Assembly: GCA_015680685.1 (NCBI GenBank)
Contig: MNCI01009529.1
Coordinates: 186,096-250,095 of the forward strand
Source: Gnetum montanum
Lineage: Eukaryota > Streptophyta > Gnetopsida > Gnetales > Gnetaceae
DNA: 64,000 bases
Direction of reading: 5' to 3'
Each line of letters opens with the position of its first letter. The first letter of the stretch is position 1. The translations under genes and the position numbers were made by a program. Under the pieces are notes generated by a model. That model was not told where the DNA came from. It did no database searches and saw nothing but the letters and a program-made list of their open reading frames with translations. This document shows, in pieces, positions 1 to 10,529 of this stretch.

Positions 1-1140
1 TAAATCTTCACTCTAGGTGAGTTTTCATGATTGTTCGACCAAGTTCTTAGGTTCCCAGGATTACTGGTATTCTTAGTTAGGGTTTTAGCTTAGGATGATT
101 GATTTTGGGGGTTGTTTGGGTGTTGAAATGGCCATACCCCCTTTGGACTACATTGGCCAACATAGTCCCAACATAGATGTAGGAATGTGATCAGTTTTCT
201 CCATTCTTAACTCAATTTCTAGGGTTTAGTGATCTTTGAAGATTTTGGCAGGGTTTTGAGGTTGAGATGATGCATTGGAAAGTTGATTTGACATGTTCAT
301 GGATTATTTTGGAATTTTCACAAGGGGACTACACTAGGATGACACTACCTAGCATAGTCCTAGGCTTTCCCAACATAGTTTGAAGTCTCAAGTGTGTTTT
401 ACCTAACTTTGGTTCCACTATTTTGCAATTTAAAGTCATTAGATGTCCCTAGGAAGCTGTGAAGGCCAAGATATGTTAATCTAAAGATTGTTTATGGCTT
501 TTGGTGATCAACCCTCACCCAACTACATTGGGACTATGCTAGCCAACATAGTTGGAGTCATCCTTAGCGTAGTTTCAAGATGGGAGTAGGGTTTATCTCA
601 TTTTTGCTTAATCATATTGCATTTTAGGCTTAACAGAGACTTTGGAAAGGTGTGGAGTTCATAGTGTATCATTCTAAAGGTTCTTTTTGGCTCTAGGTTT
701 TCATCCCTATACAACTACATTAGGACTACATTGGACAACATAGTTGAGACCATTCCTAGTGTAGTACAAAAGTTGGGATAGGATTTGACTTATTTTCGAT
801 TAGTTGTTTACTATTTCAAGGCCACTAGACGCTCTAAGAAGATGTAATGGTTAAGAAATGTTAGTTTGAATGCCACTTGGGGCATTCAGTGGTTGTATTC
901 TTATCAACTACACTATAATTATGCTGGCCAACATAGTTGATATAATATGGATGATTTTAGTATTTTTTTTAAGTACTTTTGTGAAGTTTTAGAGCTAATG
1001 AAGACTCTAGCTAGGGTTTGAGACATTGTGTGGCTATTCTGGAGTCAATTGGGAGTCTAGTTAATGGTGGAAGACATGATATCTCTTGGGACTATGCTGG
1101 CTAGCATAGTTAGGCTCCTAGCTAGTGTAGTTACCAAAAA
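1..1140. repeat. Degenerate tandem repeat, unit about 190 bp
   Basis: A recurring block made of 'actacattgg' or 'actatgctgg' followed by 'caacatagt' or 'agcatagt' occurs near 147, 325, 521, 710, 905 and 1089. The spacings are 178, 196, 189, 195 and 184 bp. Between these blocks the filler is also related: 'gggttt', 'gaggttgag' and a G/T-rich stretch recur in the same order. This is seen directly and fits an old, diverged satellite-like array of at least six units entering from the left edge. The units are too divergent for an exact boundary. A weaker partial match near 1446 ('cccaacatagtccc') may be a terminal fragment. No coding potential is apparent. Confidence 0.7.
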
Positions 1141-2794
1141 TAACAAGTTTTAATGTGAATTTTTTCCTTTCTTAATGTTTGGTATCCTCCAATGTCAACA
1201 TCCAATTACCAATTTTGGGCATAGGATTCTTTGGGTTCAAACATGACATAGATGGGTGGCTAAAAGGTAGGTTTTGGCAATGGTTGGGGTTTAGAACCCA
1301 TTCTAAGAGGAAGGCTTAAACCCCTATGCACTTGTTATGGAGAAGCCTAAATCCAAGTGTGTTAGGATTCTTGTTGTCTTGTTAGAGAGGCACATAGTGA
1401 GGCCCACCTCAAATTTGAGTTGTTAAAAAAATTGATTTTCCACTAACCCAACATAGTCCCACCTTCTAATTATGATCACAGAGTTATGTGGAACTTCTGT
1501 GAATGTCTTTGGGAAACCAAGGTTTTGGTGATTAATGCATAAGTTTGGGAGTGATTTCCACATTATAGTTTTGCAAAAATCAAACTCCTTACACCATCTC
1601 CAATCTATAGTGCATAGCATCAAAGCTTTTATCCTAATCTTGGATTCAAATACATCTATCTTTAGTATAGCCAAGCCATCCTACACCAAGGAGCAAGAGT
1701 AGTTGCTAGAGGATTTTTGAAAGCTTGAAGATTTTGGTGATTTTTTCATTGTTCATTCAAGATGTCAAAGAGGAGAGCTTCCATTAGCAAGAATCCAACC
1801 TTAGAGGAAGCTAACACAGCTACAAGAGGGCTCTCTAACCTACCATAGCCTCTAATTAGTAAAGGATCATCTTCAATGACTCCTAGGTACACCACTCTTA
1901 GCCATTTCATAAGAAATTTCACTAAAATCCTAGCCATTTCTTTTTCTTGTGTAGGCTTGTGCGTTGAGTGGAATTGAATTTTGTAAAATTCCTATATTAG
2001 ATCTAGGCCATATTTATGAGGTTTTGGTGCTACTTTACTTTTTGGATTGGTCTATTTCAAATTATAAATTTTGTTCCAATCTTTTCTATAAATTTTTTGT
2101 AATTTTCTAGCAAAAAAGCAACTCCACTTTTTTGTTTTTTTGTGTTAAAATGGCTTTAAATTTTTATTTTTTATGTTCATGGGTTTGTAATACATTTTTC
2201 AATGGTCAAAATAGGAGTTGAACCATTGGGTTCTAACTTACAGTAAATTTTTTTGTGAAATTTTCCATAAGCCAATTCAAAAATCCATAAGCTTCAATTT
2301 TTACCATTTTTTCATGTCAATTTTCCAATTTTTAATGAAAAAATGGCTAAGAAGTTTTGGTTTTTTAAGTTTTTGGTTTTTAATTTACTATTTATCAATT
2401 CAAATGGTTGTAGAATCACTAAATTCTGATCTATGGTTGATTTTCTATGAATTTTTTCATAGGCCACTGTACAGTGAAATTTTTGGTTTTTATTGTTTTA
2501 TCGTTGTGAAAATGGATAATGTTGATACTTATGAAAATTTTTCCAGCCAATTTCTGAGGTTCCTAGGGATTCTTAGAGGTGTTAGGGAGGGTTTAGTTCT
2601 AATTTCAATAATTTTTCAAATTTGATCATATTTTTTATCAGTGAGTTACTATAGCCATTTTCTATAGTTTTGTGAAAGTTTGCCAAATTTTGTTAAGGCT
2701 TTGGTTTGTTGTTTAAATTTTTCACAAGCTTGGAGCTACAATGTTGATGTTTAATTTTATTGATTTTTTATGTGTACACAAACCCTAGACTTAG
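1141..2794. other. Unassigned AT-rich DNA, no clear gene
   Basis: The left part is single-copy-like sequence with no recognisable family. From about 2040 it is strongly T-rich on the plus strand, which produces long but low-complexity open frames such as the one at 2218-2625; I do not call these genes. A plus-strand frame from an ATG at 1759 stays mostly open to about 1978 and starts with a basic stretch (MSKRRA). It could be an upstream exon of the decayed ORF at 4115-6175, but nothing in the sequence links them firmly. Confidence 0.4.
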
Positions 2795-3488
2795 TGATGA
2801 ATCGTGGTTTTTCAGGTGCTGATATCGAACCCTTGTTAACTAGGTGCTGATATCGGAGCCCTGTTATCTAATGAGTCCTGATATTGGACCCCTATTATCG
2901 AACCCCCGATATCAGGGCTGCATTAACTAGGCCACATATATGGGGCCCCGTATATGCGGCCGCATCGACGTGGCCCCGTCGACACATCCACCCATGCATC
3001 AACGCGTCCCCGTTTACGTAAAGTCTATTTTTAGTTGTAAATAAGCATGCACCTGCCACACTTAGGCATCTTTCTAGTAGTTGTAGTGAAATCCTTGCAG
3101 TTTGTTTCCATAGGAGTTAGACTATTTTTCCAAGTGCATGCCTATAGTGTGATGCTTGTAATTGTACAACACCTTTATTCAAGTGTGACGTACTTGGACG
3201 TGCACATGACCAGAAATAAAGATCGAGATTACTTCATCATTACAACATTCACTTAGTTTTAATTGTTTAATTGTTATTTATTGTTTTCTTAGTTAATATT
3301 TCTTTACCATCATTTACTATTCTTGTTGTTAATGGCAGAATGAGTATGACTTAATCACAAGCATTTTNNNTGCGATCAACGTGTAACTATCTAGATACCA
3401 CAACTAGCCTATTCACGGAGTTCGATCGAATCATGTGTGAACACTCGTATTCGTATGGTTGAGTGTAGGGGTACCTTGCCACTCATCA
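2795..3488 (+). repeat. Solo LTR with 5-bp target-site duplication
   Basis: The sequence starts TGATGA and ends CTCATCA like the other LTRs here. It holds the family landmarks, including repeated GATATC-type motifs in U3 (2820-2910), the 'aataaagatcgag' polyadenylation region near 3216-3228 and the 'gttgagtgtaggggtacc' 3' end. The five bases before it (2790-2794, CTTAG) are repeated exactly after it (3489-3493). There is no PPT on its left and no PBS on its right. This is the signature of an insertion reduced to one LTR by recombination between its two LTRs. A run of three Ns (3368-3370) sits where about 280 bp of LTR would be expected from the copy at 41093. Confidence 0.85.
3368..3370. other. 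Assembly gap (NNN) inside the solo LTR
   Basis: Three ambiguous bases interrupt the LTR between 'gagcatttt' and 'tgcgatcaacgtgtaac'. In the LTR at 41093-41929 the corresponding points lie about 280 bp apart, so the gap length is probably wrong or hides a deletion. Confidence 0.7.
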
Positions 3489-3493
3489 CTTAG

Positions 3494-4114
3494 AAAAAAA
3501 ATTAATTCTAGTTTGTCATTTTTATTCATGTGCAAACTGCCTTGTATAGTTGTAGTTTTGATTATTAAAACTACAAACCTCCCTAGATGTATAGGTAGCA
3601 TTGGTGTGGTTTTTAAAAAATGTGGCTATGTTCAAAGGTTTCTAAGGTTATTTATATGTTTTATTTTAGTTTTTAACAGTCAAATTTTTCTAAAATTTTT
3701 AACTAGCCCCCCTAGAGTTTTTACTACATCTAGTTTTACTGTTAACTAGGATTTCCAGTAAAACTTTTGCAAAAATTCAAGTTGGGATCTTATGACTGCG
3801 TTATAGGTACAAGCTATTTTTTATGGCTCCAATGTTTCTACATAAAAATTTTTATTATCTTTTATGCATATTTCACCATAAAACTACTATTGGTTGCTAG
3901 TAGGTTACTTGGTTCTATCGGGTTGTTATATGCAAATTGTTCATAATTTTGGTTACCATATTTTTTGTTCTAAGTGTTTAAAAATATGGATTTGGTTACT
4001 TGATTCAAATGAAAATGTTGAAAATGAGGTCACATTTATTTTTATTTTTTAATATTTTTTCATTTTCAAATATGGTTATTCATGGTTGCTATTGATGTTA
4101 TTGTGTCATGCAAG
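3494..4114. other. Unassigned AT-rich DNA between solo LTR and decayed ORF
   Basis: The sequence is T-rich on the plus strand and continues the character of the DNA left of the solo LTR, as expected once the insertion is removed. It ends in a possible 3' splice site (AG at 4113-4114). I see no coding frame of substance. It may be intronic if the ORF to the right has exons further left. Confidence 0.35.
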
Positions 4115-4563
4115 GCTTTTTTGAAATCCATCTAGGTGGTCATTGAGCTTGTGGGGCTCCTCTACTACATCCATACCCTAGGGCCCAACACCCCACCTAT
4201 AGACATGATCTTAGAGCATGGCCCCTTATTGTTTCAACCATGAAAAAAGGAGTTCTTGGCCTACTTGCTCTAGAATTTCAGTGTGATGGTTTAGTCACAC
4301 TTAGCTTCAGAGAGAACAGTTATTGTGGAAACCTTACTGTCCCACACTACACATAAGATGATCAAGTTCATTATTGATGATCTTGATACCCATATTGAGG
4401 GTGAGTAATTTGATAGCATATACACCAGAGGAACATGTAATTTGTTTAAAATTTGAGATATGTTTGAATTTATCTAATACAATGCGAACAAGACACTGTT
4501 GGTTGGTCACCATGCCAGCACATTATTTCAGCAACCTCTTGGCACTATCTACCATTTGGAGGG

Positions 4564-4657
4564 GTGAGTGTAAAATTAAGTTGTTTTTGGTTTTCTTTTA
4601 CTTTCCTTATGCTATTTTGGCTTAATGGTTTTTTTTTTTGGATGACATGCTTTATAG
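4564..4657 (+). other. Putative intron 1 of the B ORF
   Basis: The donor GTGAGT lies directly after a GAGGG block end and the acceptor is a T-rich tract ending TTTATAG. Removing these 94 bp joins two open frames without a shift. Confidence 0.5.
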
Positions 4658-4932
4658 GTACAAAGTGGATGATCATGGGTTGATCAAAAGTAAGCAACTC
4701 TTGCCAGTAGCCCAAATAGCACTGGGGGTATTTACCAAAGGCCTAGTGGTGAGGCTCACTATAATGGAACAACTCAAGGATGACTTTGGTAGGTACACCA
4801 CATGCTATACCAAAGCCTATCATAGGTGCTTGGCAAATGGAACAACCCATAGTTCGTGGGGAATCCTTGATTTCGATGTAGAGACACATATCCCCCTTAG
4901 TGTCCCCTTACTACATTCACCAAGCAACCAAA

Positions 4933-5147
4933 GTAAGAATTATTATTTTTTTATTATATTATATTTTATTTTATATGCTATGTCATTGTTTTCATGGCTA
5001 CATATTTTTAGGTTATTTAGGATTTAATTATTTAAATGGTTTCATTCATATGGCTTTAAACTTGGCTTTAATTGCTTACACTTGTTATTTTTTGGTTTCA
5101 TGTGATGTGCCTAAGCTTAATCTAATTGGCATTTTTTTGTGTTTTAG
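4933..5147 (+). other. Putative intron 2 of the B ORF
   Basis: The donor is GTAAGA and the acceptor is a long T tract ending GTTTTAG. The interior is very AT-rich, as plant introns are. Splicing completes an AGG codon and enters a frame that stays open for over 100 codons apart from one TGA. Confidence 0.55.
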
Positions 5148-6175
5148 GGGCTACCTTCTCCTCTACCATAACCTTGGTCACTTCAGGATGCTCTGAGGAG
5201 ACTCTTATCCTCATCTATGGTGAGGTGGATTCGACACAACAGTGATTGGCTAGTAAGGAACCTAGAAACATCCAAGCAAACATCACCAGTGCAAGTTTGC
5301 TTGATATTTTTATGGCTCTTAGCCCAACCATCCCTACCTTAAAGATGGGGAATGTCATCGACTCATTTAACAAAGGAGTTAATAAGTTCATCACTCACAT
5401 TCATGGTGTGCTTATCACCTTGGTCATCAATGAATCCATCTTTAGTGACCTCTTAGCATCCCTCACGAGGGCTTGAAGGTTATTACCAAAGGAAAGATGT
5501 GGATCATCAAGAGAAAGTGTAAGAGTGGTTAAACACTCATAATGGTCATAAGGGGTTGTCTCTAGACCATTTTTAGGTTGTAAAGGCTAAAGAGGCATAT
5601 CCCTTGTTTCATTCCTAGGCATTTCCTAAGTTACTGTCACAAGGAAAGATCTTGGACATTGAATAGGCATGAGCCATGAAGAAGGTTCTCACTAAGCATG
5701 CTTAATTGAACTAGACTATTCATTTGGTTTTTGGGCTATGTGGGAAGATCCTAAAACTTTGGAACAAGCTTATGATGAAATGCCACACGCACTTTGCATT
5801 TTTCATAGCATATCTAAGAAGTTTTGTAGAGTTCTTGGTAATGTAGAAGGATGGACAATGGATATGCCAAGACTCATCCTAGCTTTCTAAGCCTTGGGTG
5901 AAACTCATTTATCCCACCATGTAGGCTCAAAACCCACCAAAGGATCTTGGGGAATCATTGTCTGCCACCACTAAGCATTTTAGTGGTGTACATTGTGCTT
6001 CCCTTGATAGCATGGGGATTGAGCTCCAAGTTGCCTAAGGAACTATTCAAAGGACCAAGTAGTTACACGCTGAAGCAAACAAAGTAGCTAGAGTGAAGTT
6101 CAAGAGGCCTATGGTTGATGAAGCAACATCAATTATTGAGCAACGCACAAAGAGAAGGCTTGTGGTTAAACTTTG

Positions 6176-6760
6176 GTTCGCTCTTAGTCATGGGGGTCTT
6201 GGTCCAATTTTTTTGATTTTCTCTTAACCCCTACACCTTGGGTAATTACCAATGTTATATCTCCAAAATCCACATTAGCCATATCATAACTTAGCCAATG
6301 GACCTTACACTGAGGCAAGGTATCAACTGCATTGTGATTCATTTACCCTTGCTAATATAAGATTGTGTTGTGTGTGTAGATGGCAATCATACACTAATGG
6401 ATTGGATCTAGAGGAAACACTTGGAATGGACTAGTGTTGGACCAGTTATGCAAGGAACAAGATTGATGGCATGCTTATGGATGGATGATGAAAGCGTAAT
6501 CTTGGCATCAGCAACAATAGACTTCTTCTTTTCTCTCTCTCTCTTCTCTCTTCTCTCTTAGCTATCAAATAAGGCTAGATGTCAAATGTGTATAGTGTTC
6601 ACTCTTGTTATCATGAACACTAATTTTTTCATGTATTGTAATGATGATCCATTCACATGTCACCCCATTCTCCATTAGTAGCATTCAAGTCAATAATCCC
6701 ATACCTTCCCAATATTTTGTAAGGAACTTGAGGATGAGTTTTCATTCAGTCATGGGGGTA
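6176..6760 (+). mobile_element. 3' internal region and PPT of truncated element B
   Basis: From 'ttcgctcttagtcatggggg' onward this segment aligns with the 3' noncoding region of minus-strand element E (54295 to about 54940). Shared landmarks are a CT-rich tract (about 6520-6560), 'aataatcccatacctt' (6694-6709) and the terminal 'cagtcatgggggta' PPT (6747-6760) directly before the LTR. This proves a plus-strand retrotransposon 3' end. No gag or pol of this element is present to the left, so it is truncated or heavily rearranged. Confidence 0.75.
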
Positions 6761-7561
6761 TGATGAGCTGCGATATTGCATCCACGATGTCACGTAGGCC
6801 CCTACAATATTGCGGACACGATATCGCGACCCACCATCATGTATATAAATAAGAGGTGTCTTTCCTTTGTTCACTCATCTAAATCTAGACCCTTAGCCAA
6901 ACTATACTAGTTTTACCATTCTAGAGTTAGAATAATTTTCATGTGCCCACAATAGGAGTCTTAAGGTGAACGGATCTTTATTCAAGAAAATTGTACCTAA
7001 GCACACATTTGTGTACGAAAATAAAGACAAACTTTTTGATAAACCTTGCAGCATGTAGACTAAGCTAAATAGGAATTAATTATTGTTGAATGTTTAAATT
7101 CTTTCTTAGTAATTAATCTCTCAACCCTTATCTCCTAGTAACGCAAAATGAGTATGACTTAATCATGAGCATTTAAGTGTGACTACTTGGTAACCTAGTA
7201 GCGTACTTAAGCCATGTGCTTAGTAATCCCAATGGTAGTCATGCGCAAAGTTCAAGATGTATACGGATGATTAAGGAATGGATGCTCATAGCACTTAGGC
7301 TAGTTTAGATTCTCTCTCACCCTTCTCTTAGCTTAGTTAATATTACCGTCCATTATACCTAGGAGTAGCATTAGCATAGGAACACATCATACACCTCACT
7401 TTGGACTAAACCATATGTGACAAAGCTAATACTAGTCCAGGTGAGAAGACAACAAATTACGACCTAAGAATAACTGTCTAGATACAACAACTAGTTTGTC
7501 TGTGGAGTTCAACTAGATCGCACTTGAGATGCTCGTATACGTATGGTTGAGTGTAGGGGTA
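6761..7561 (+). repeat. 3' LTR of element B, missing its last bases
   Basis: It starts TGATGAG directly after a PPT. It has a TATA box (6843-6850, tataaata), an AATAAA-containing stretch near 7019, and the family 3' block 'gttgagtgtaggggta'. The expected terminal 'cctcgccactcatca' is absent; instead the next LTR begins at 7562. The break falls in GGGGTA, which is also the end of the PPT. Confidence 0.8.
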
Positions 7562-8404
7562 TGATGAGACATGATATCGCATGGGCCGCGATATCGTATA
7601 CGTGATATCGCATTTGCCGCGATATCGCATGGGCTATGATATCATTTACGTGATATCGCAGCGCACCGCCAATTCTATAAATAAGAAGCAGCTCTCCCTT
7701 ATTTCACAATTTATAGAGTAGATTGTAGCTAAACTCTAGTAGTTTGATCCCTCCAAAGATATAATACTTTCCAGTGTCTGCCCGCAGCGTGGTGAATGTA
7801 ATTGTACATCATTCTTTATTCGAGTGTGATGTACTTGGACACGCACATGACCAGAAATAAAGATCGAGATGACTTCATCATTGCAGCATTCACTTTTTTA
7901 TTTATTTATTTAATTTTTATTTACTACTTTCATAGTTAATCTTTCTTATCCTTAAACTCATGTTAGAATGCGGAATGAATACGACTTGATTACGAGCATT
8001 TAAGTGTGACTACTTGATAACCCAGTAGCATACCTAGGATTTGCGCTTGGTAACCTCAGCGGTAGTTGTGCACAAAGTCCAAGATGTGTACGGATAATCA
8101 AGGAATGGCTGCTCATCACACTTAGGCTAGATTAGATTTTCTTACCCTTTCCTCCTAGCTTAGTTAATATTACTTTCCATTGCCTTCAGGAGTAGCATTA
8201 GATTAGAAACACATCATACACCTCACTCTGGACTAAACCATACTTGACAAAGATAATACTAGTCCAGGAGGGAAGACAACAAACTGTGACCTAAGGTTAA
8301 TGATCTAGGTGCCACAACTAGTCTGTCTGTGAAGTTCGACCAGATTGTGTGTGAAAACGCTCGTATTCGTATGGTTGAGTGTAGGGGTATCTCACCACTC
8401 ATCA
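7562..8404 (+). repeat. 5' LTR of element C
   Basis: It runs from TGATGAG to CTCATCA, 843 bp. U3 holds six GATATC hexamers between 7573 and 7657. A TATA box (tataaataag, 7676-7685) follows, then an AATAAA signal at 7856-7861. The LTR is followed immediately by a PBS-like sequence, which marks it as a 5' LTR. Confidence 0.9.
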
Positions 8405-8422
8405 TAGGCGTCGTTGCTAAGG
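8405..8422 (+). promoter_or_regulatory. Primer-binding site (tRNA-Asp type), decayed
   Basis: The sequence 'taggcgtcgttgctaagg' matches the complement of the plant tRNA-Asp 3' end (TGGCGCCGTTGCCGGGG), with most differences being transitions. Confidence 0.7.
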
Positions 8423-8545
8423 ACAATGCTAGTTATCTAGATTAGTTATATCATAAAAGGTCGCTGTATAGGACTTAACGATATATCTTTTAGAAAAAAA
8501 ATAATTATTAAAAGTCACACATAATTCACACACAAGTTTACAACA

Positions 8546-10529
8546 ATGCCTCTTCTACAAGATTATAACAATGCCACACTTAGTGAGGAAGTTCATTGGA
8601 GAACCAATGAACTATATGACAATGAAGATTGGAGTACACAACCTGAAGTAGGGGTTTCTTATAAACATAAATGAATACAACGTCATCCCAACACATGAAA
8701 GCATAACTTACCCAATGACGATGAACCCGTACTAGCCACTACAAGATTAATGCAAATACAAGAGGTTGTTTGAATCTCACGTAGGCATCATAAAGATAGT
8801 CGTCTACCCAGGCTCGATTTAAACAACTTTCCTACTTTTTCAGGAGGCTATGACTTAGATCTGCATCAACATTTACAAGCCTTCTACGATGCCTGCACAT
8901 GGAACAACATTGATAATGGATGGCAAAAACTTGATCTCTTCCCTATGATACTCGTTGACCAAGTAAAAGTATGGTATAGATCATTAAAACCAAATTCAAT
9001 ATGATGTTGGTCAACAATGGTAGAAGTATTTAACAAGAAATATCAAACCTACATAGGAGTGTCAATCTTGAGGAAACAAATCCAAGGATGGAAACAAGCA
9101 AAACATGAACCCTTGGGCATGGCCTTAGAAAGATATTATTCACTGTTAAACAATTGTCCAAGCCATGGGTTTTCCGAGGAAAGGCTAATGTACCATATCA
9201 TTGATGGGCTAAGTAATGAAACAAGATAGACCTTAGGGATGTATGCCCAAGGTCAATTATATGAACTACAAACCCATCAAGTCCAAGAGCTTATTAAACA
9301 GGTAGCAAAGGAAGAAGGAGAATTGGCTAGATGGGAGACTGTTTAAAAACATCAACGGGACTAAAATCTCAACTTAACAAAGGTCCATGATCATACAAAG
9401 GAGAAATCAATTAATATCAAGGTGGAAACATCATCTTTGCCAATACAACAATCGTTAGAAGAATCTGAGGCAAAGATCAATAAGATGTTGGAATGGATGT
9501 ATCAAAAGTGTGGAGAATTTATCAACATTATTGGAGATAGAGTTTTGACAACCCAAGAAGTAGGACAAAACATTAGACAATCGGGAAGAAGGGATAAGGA
9601 AAATAAGCACTAAACTGCCAATCATATGTATGAATGCAACATATGCCTGTACGATCACCCTAAGGGCCAATGCCCAATATTGTTACATCTACATGAGCAT
9701 TGGGGAAACACATTACATCCAGAGTTCATACAGAGGTACTGTGTTCGATCACAGTGGCAACAATCCTAGTCATGGGGGAGACCACCATTAGACTGGAGGC
9801 ACCCTTCGTATCATCCGAACCCAAATGCTTATCTTGTTCAACATCCTATTTCTCCAACTGAACCAACGTACTTTATCTCACTACAGTACCATTCTCCTTA
9901 ATACTATAAGCCCATACCTTCAACACAACCACCACCTTGTGCACCTTATATTCCTCCTAACTTTCAACATTCTCATTCTTTCCCTCCTTCCACAGTGCCA
10001 CCAACTGTTCCTAAGGTGTCTGCACCACCACAACAACCAACGAACATTACTTGTGCTAATGCTGCCAACAATATTGAGAGGCCTCCTCAACATCCAAAGT
10101 TCCCCTTCGTCAAACATGGTCATAAGAAGGGATAACACAATTCTGAGGCCACTGCATCTTCCAACTTAGCACAAGTCTCACACTATGGTGCATCCTTATC
10201 TTCGAACCCAACACCTCATGTAACTTCATCAGGGCCACCAACTCACACTCCAACAACCATACGATCCAATGAACACAACCATGGGAGGCATCATCCTAGT
10301 CCTTGCATACCATCTAACAGTCCTAAATATCATAGTTGATCAACTCATTATCCAGGAACTACATGATAAAAATTGTCCCAATATGCTCATTATAATCAAG
10401 TGTGTGAACCCCAATGGGGTAAGTATGGCCAAACCCCAATACTTTCAACATGCAAGGATCCTCATCTTCCATTTATTAATCCTTACCATCCTCAACCGTT
10501 TAGCTATGGGGGATACCCCCCCATTCTAA
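8546..10529 (+). pseudogene. gag: Gag of element C (short form), decayed
   Basis: Gag forms the particle that packages element RNA in the cytoplasm. The frame starts at ATG 8546 (MPLLQDY...) and can be followed for about 660 codons with roughly a dozen stops, mostly TAG and TGA. A retrotransposon Gag domain lies at about 8810-9240 (residues about 90-230, containing a 'HLQAFYDAC' helix and 'YHIIDGL'). A helical stretch follows, then a zinc knuckle of CX2CX3HX4C form at about 9637-9675 with all four ligands intact. The Pro/Gln/Tyr-rich tail ends near SYGGYPP. The N-terminus differs from that of D, E and I, which have an extra domain. H gag (42071-44057) is the closest relative. Confidence 0.85.

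Larger units (their letters stand above)
4115..6175 (+). pseudogene. Decayed intron-containing ORF of unknown family (B ORF)
   Basis: Three blocks join into one reading frame. Block 1 is 4115-4563, followed by an intron 4564-4657 (GTGAGT...TATAG). Block 2 is 4658-4932, followed by an intron 4933-5147 (GTAAGA...TTTTAG). Block 3 starts at 5148 and stays in frame to about 5470, where a 1-base shift moves it to a frame that can be followed to about 6225. Both splice joins preserve the frame (phase 2, then phase 1), which is unlikely by chance. Block 1 has about seven in-frame stops. Block 2 is open for over 90 codons. The tail has many stops, mostly TAG. The last block ends against a retrotransposon 3' region shared with element E. 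I do not recognise the protein. It may be an element-borne third ORF in the env position, or a host gene into which a truncated element is joined. Confidence 0.5.

Noticed and set aside
2218-2625. 135-codon plus-strand ORF
   Set aside because: Phe/Leu/Ile-rich translation of T-rich DNA; no domain, no start context, no counterpart elsewhere.
3047-3256. Small ORF in the solo LTR
   Set aside because: Lies in the LTR R/U5 region, which other LTR copies show to be noncoding.
9825-10169. Leu/His-rich plus-strand ORF in element C
   Set aside because: Out-of-frame reading of the Pro/Gln-rich gag tail.
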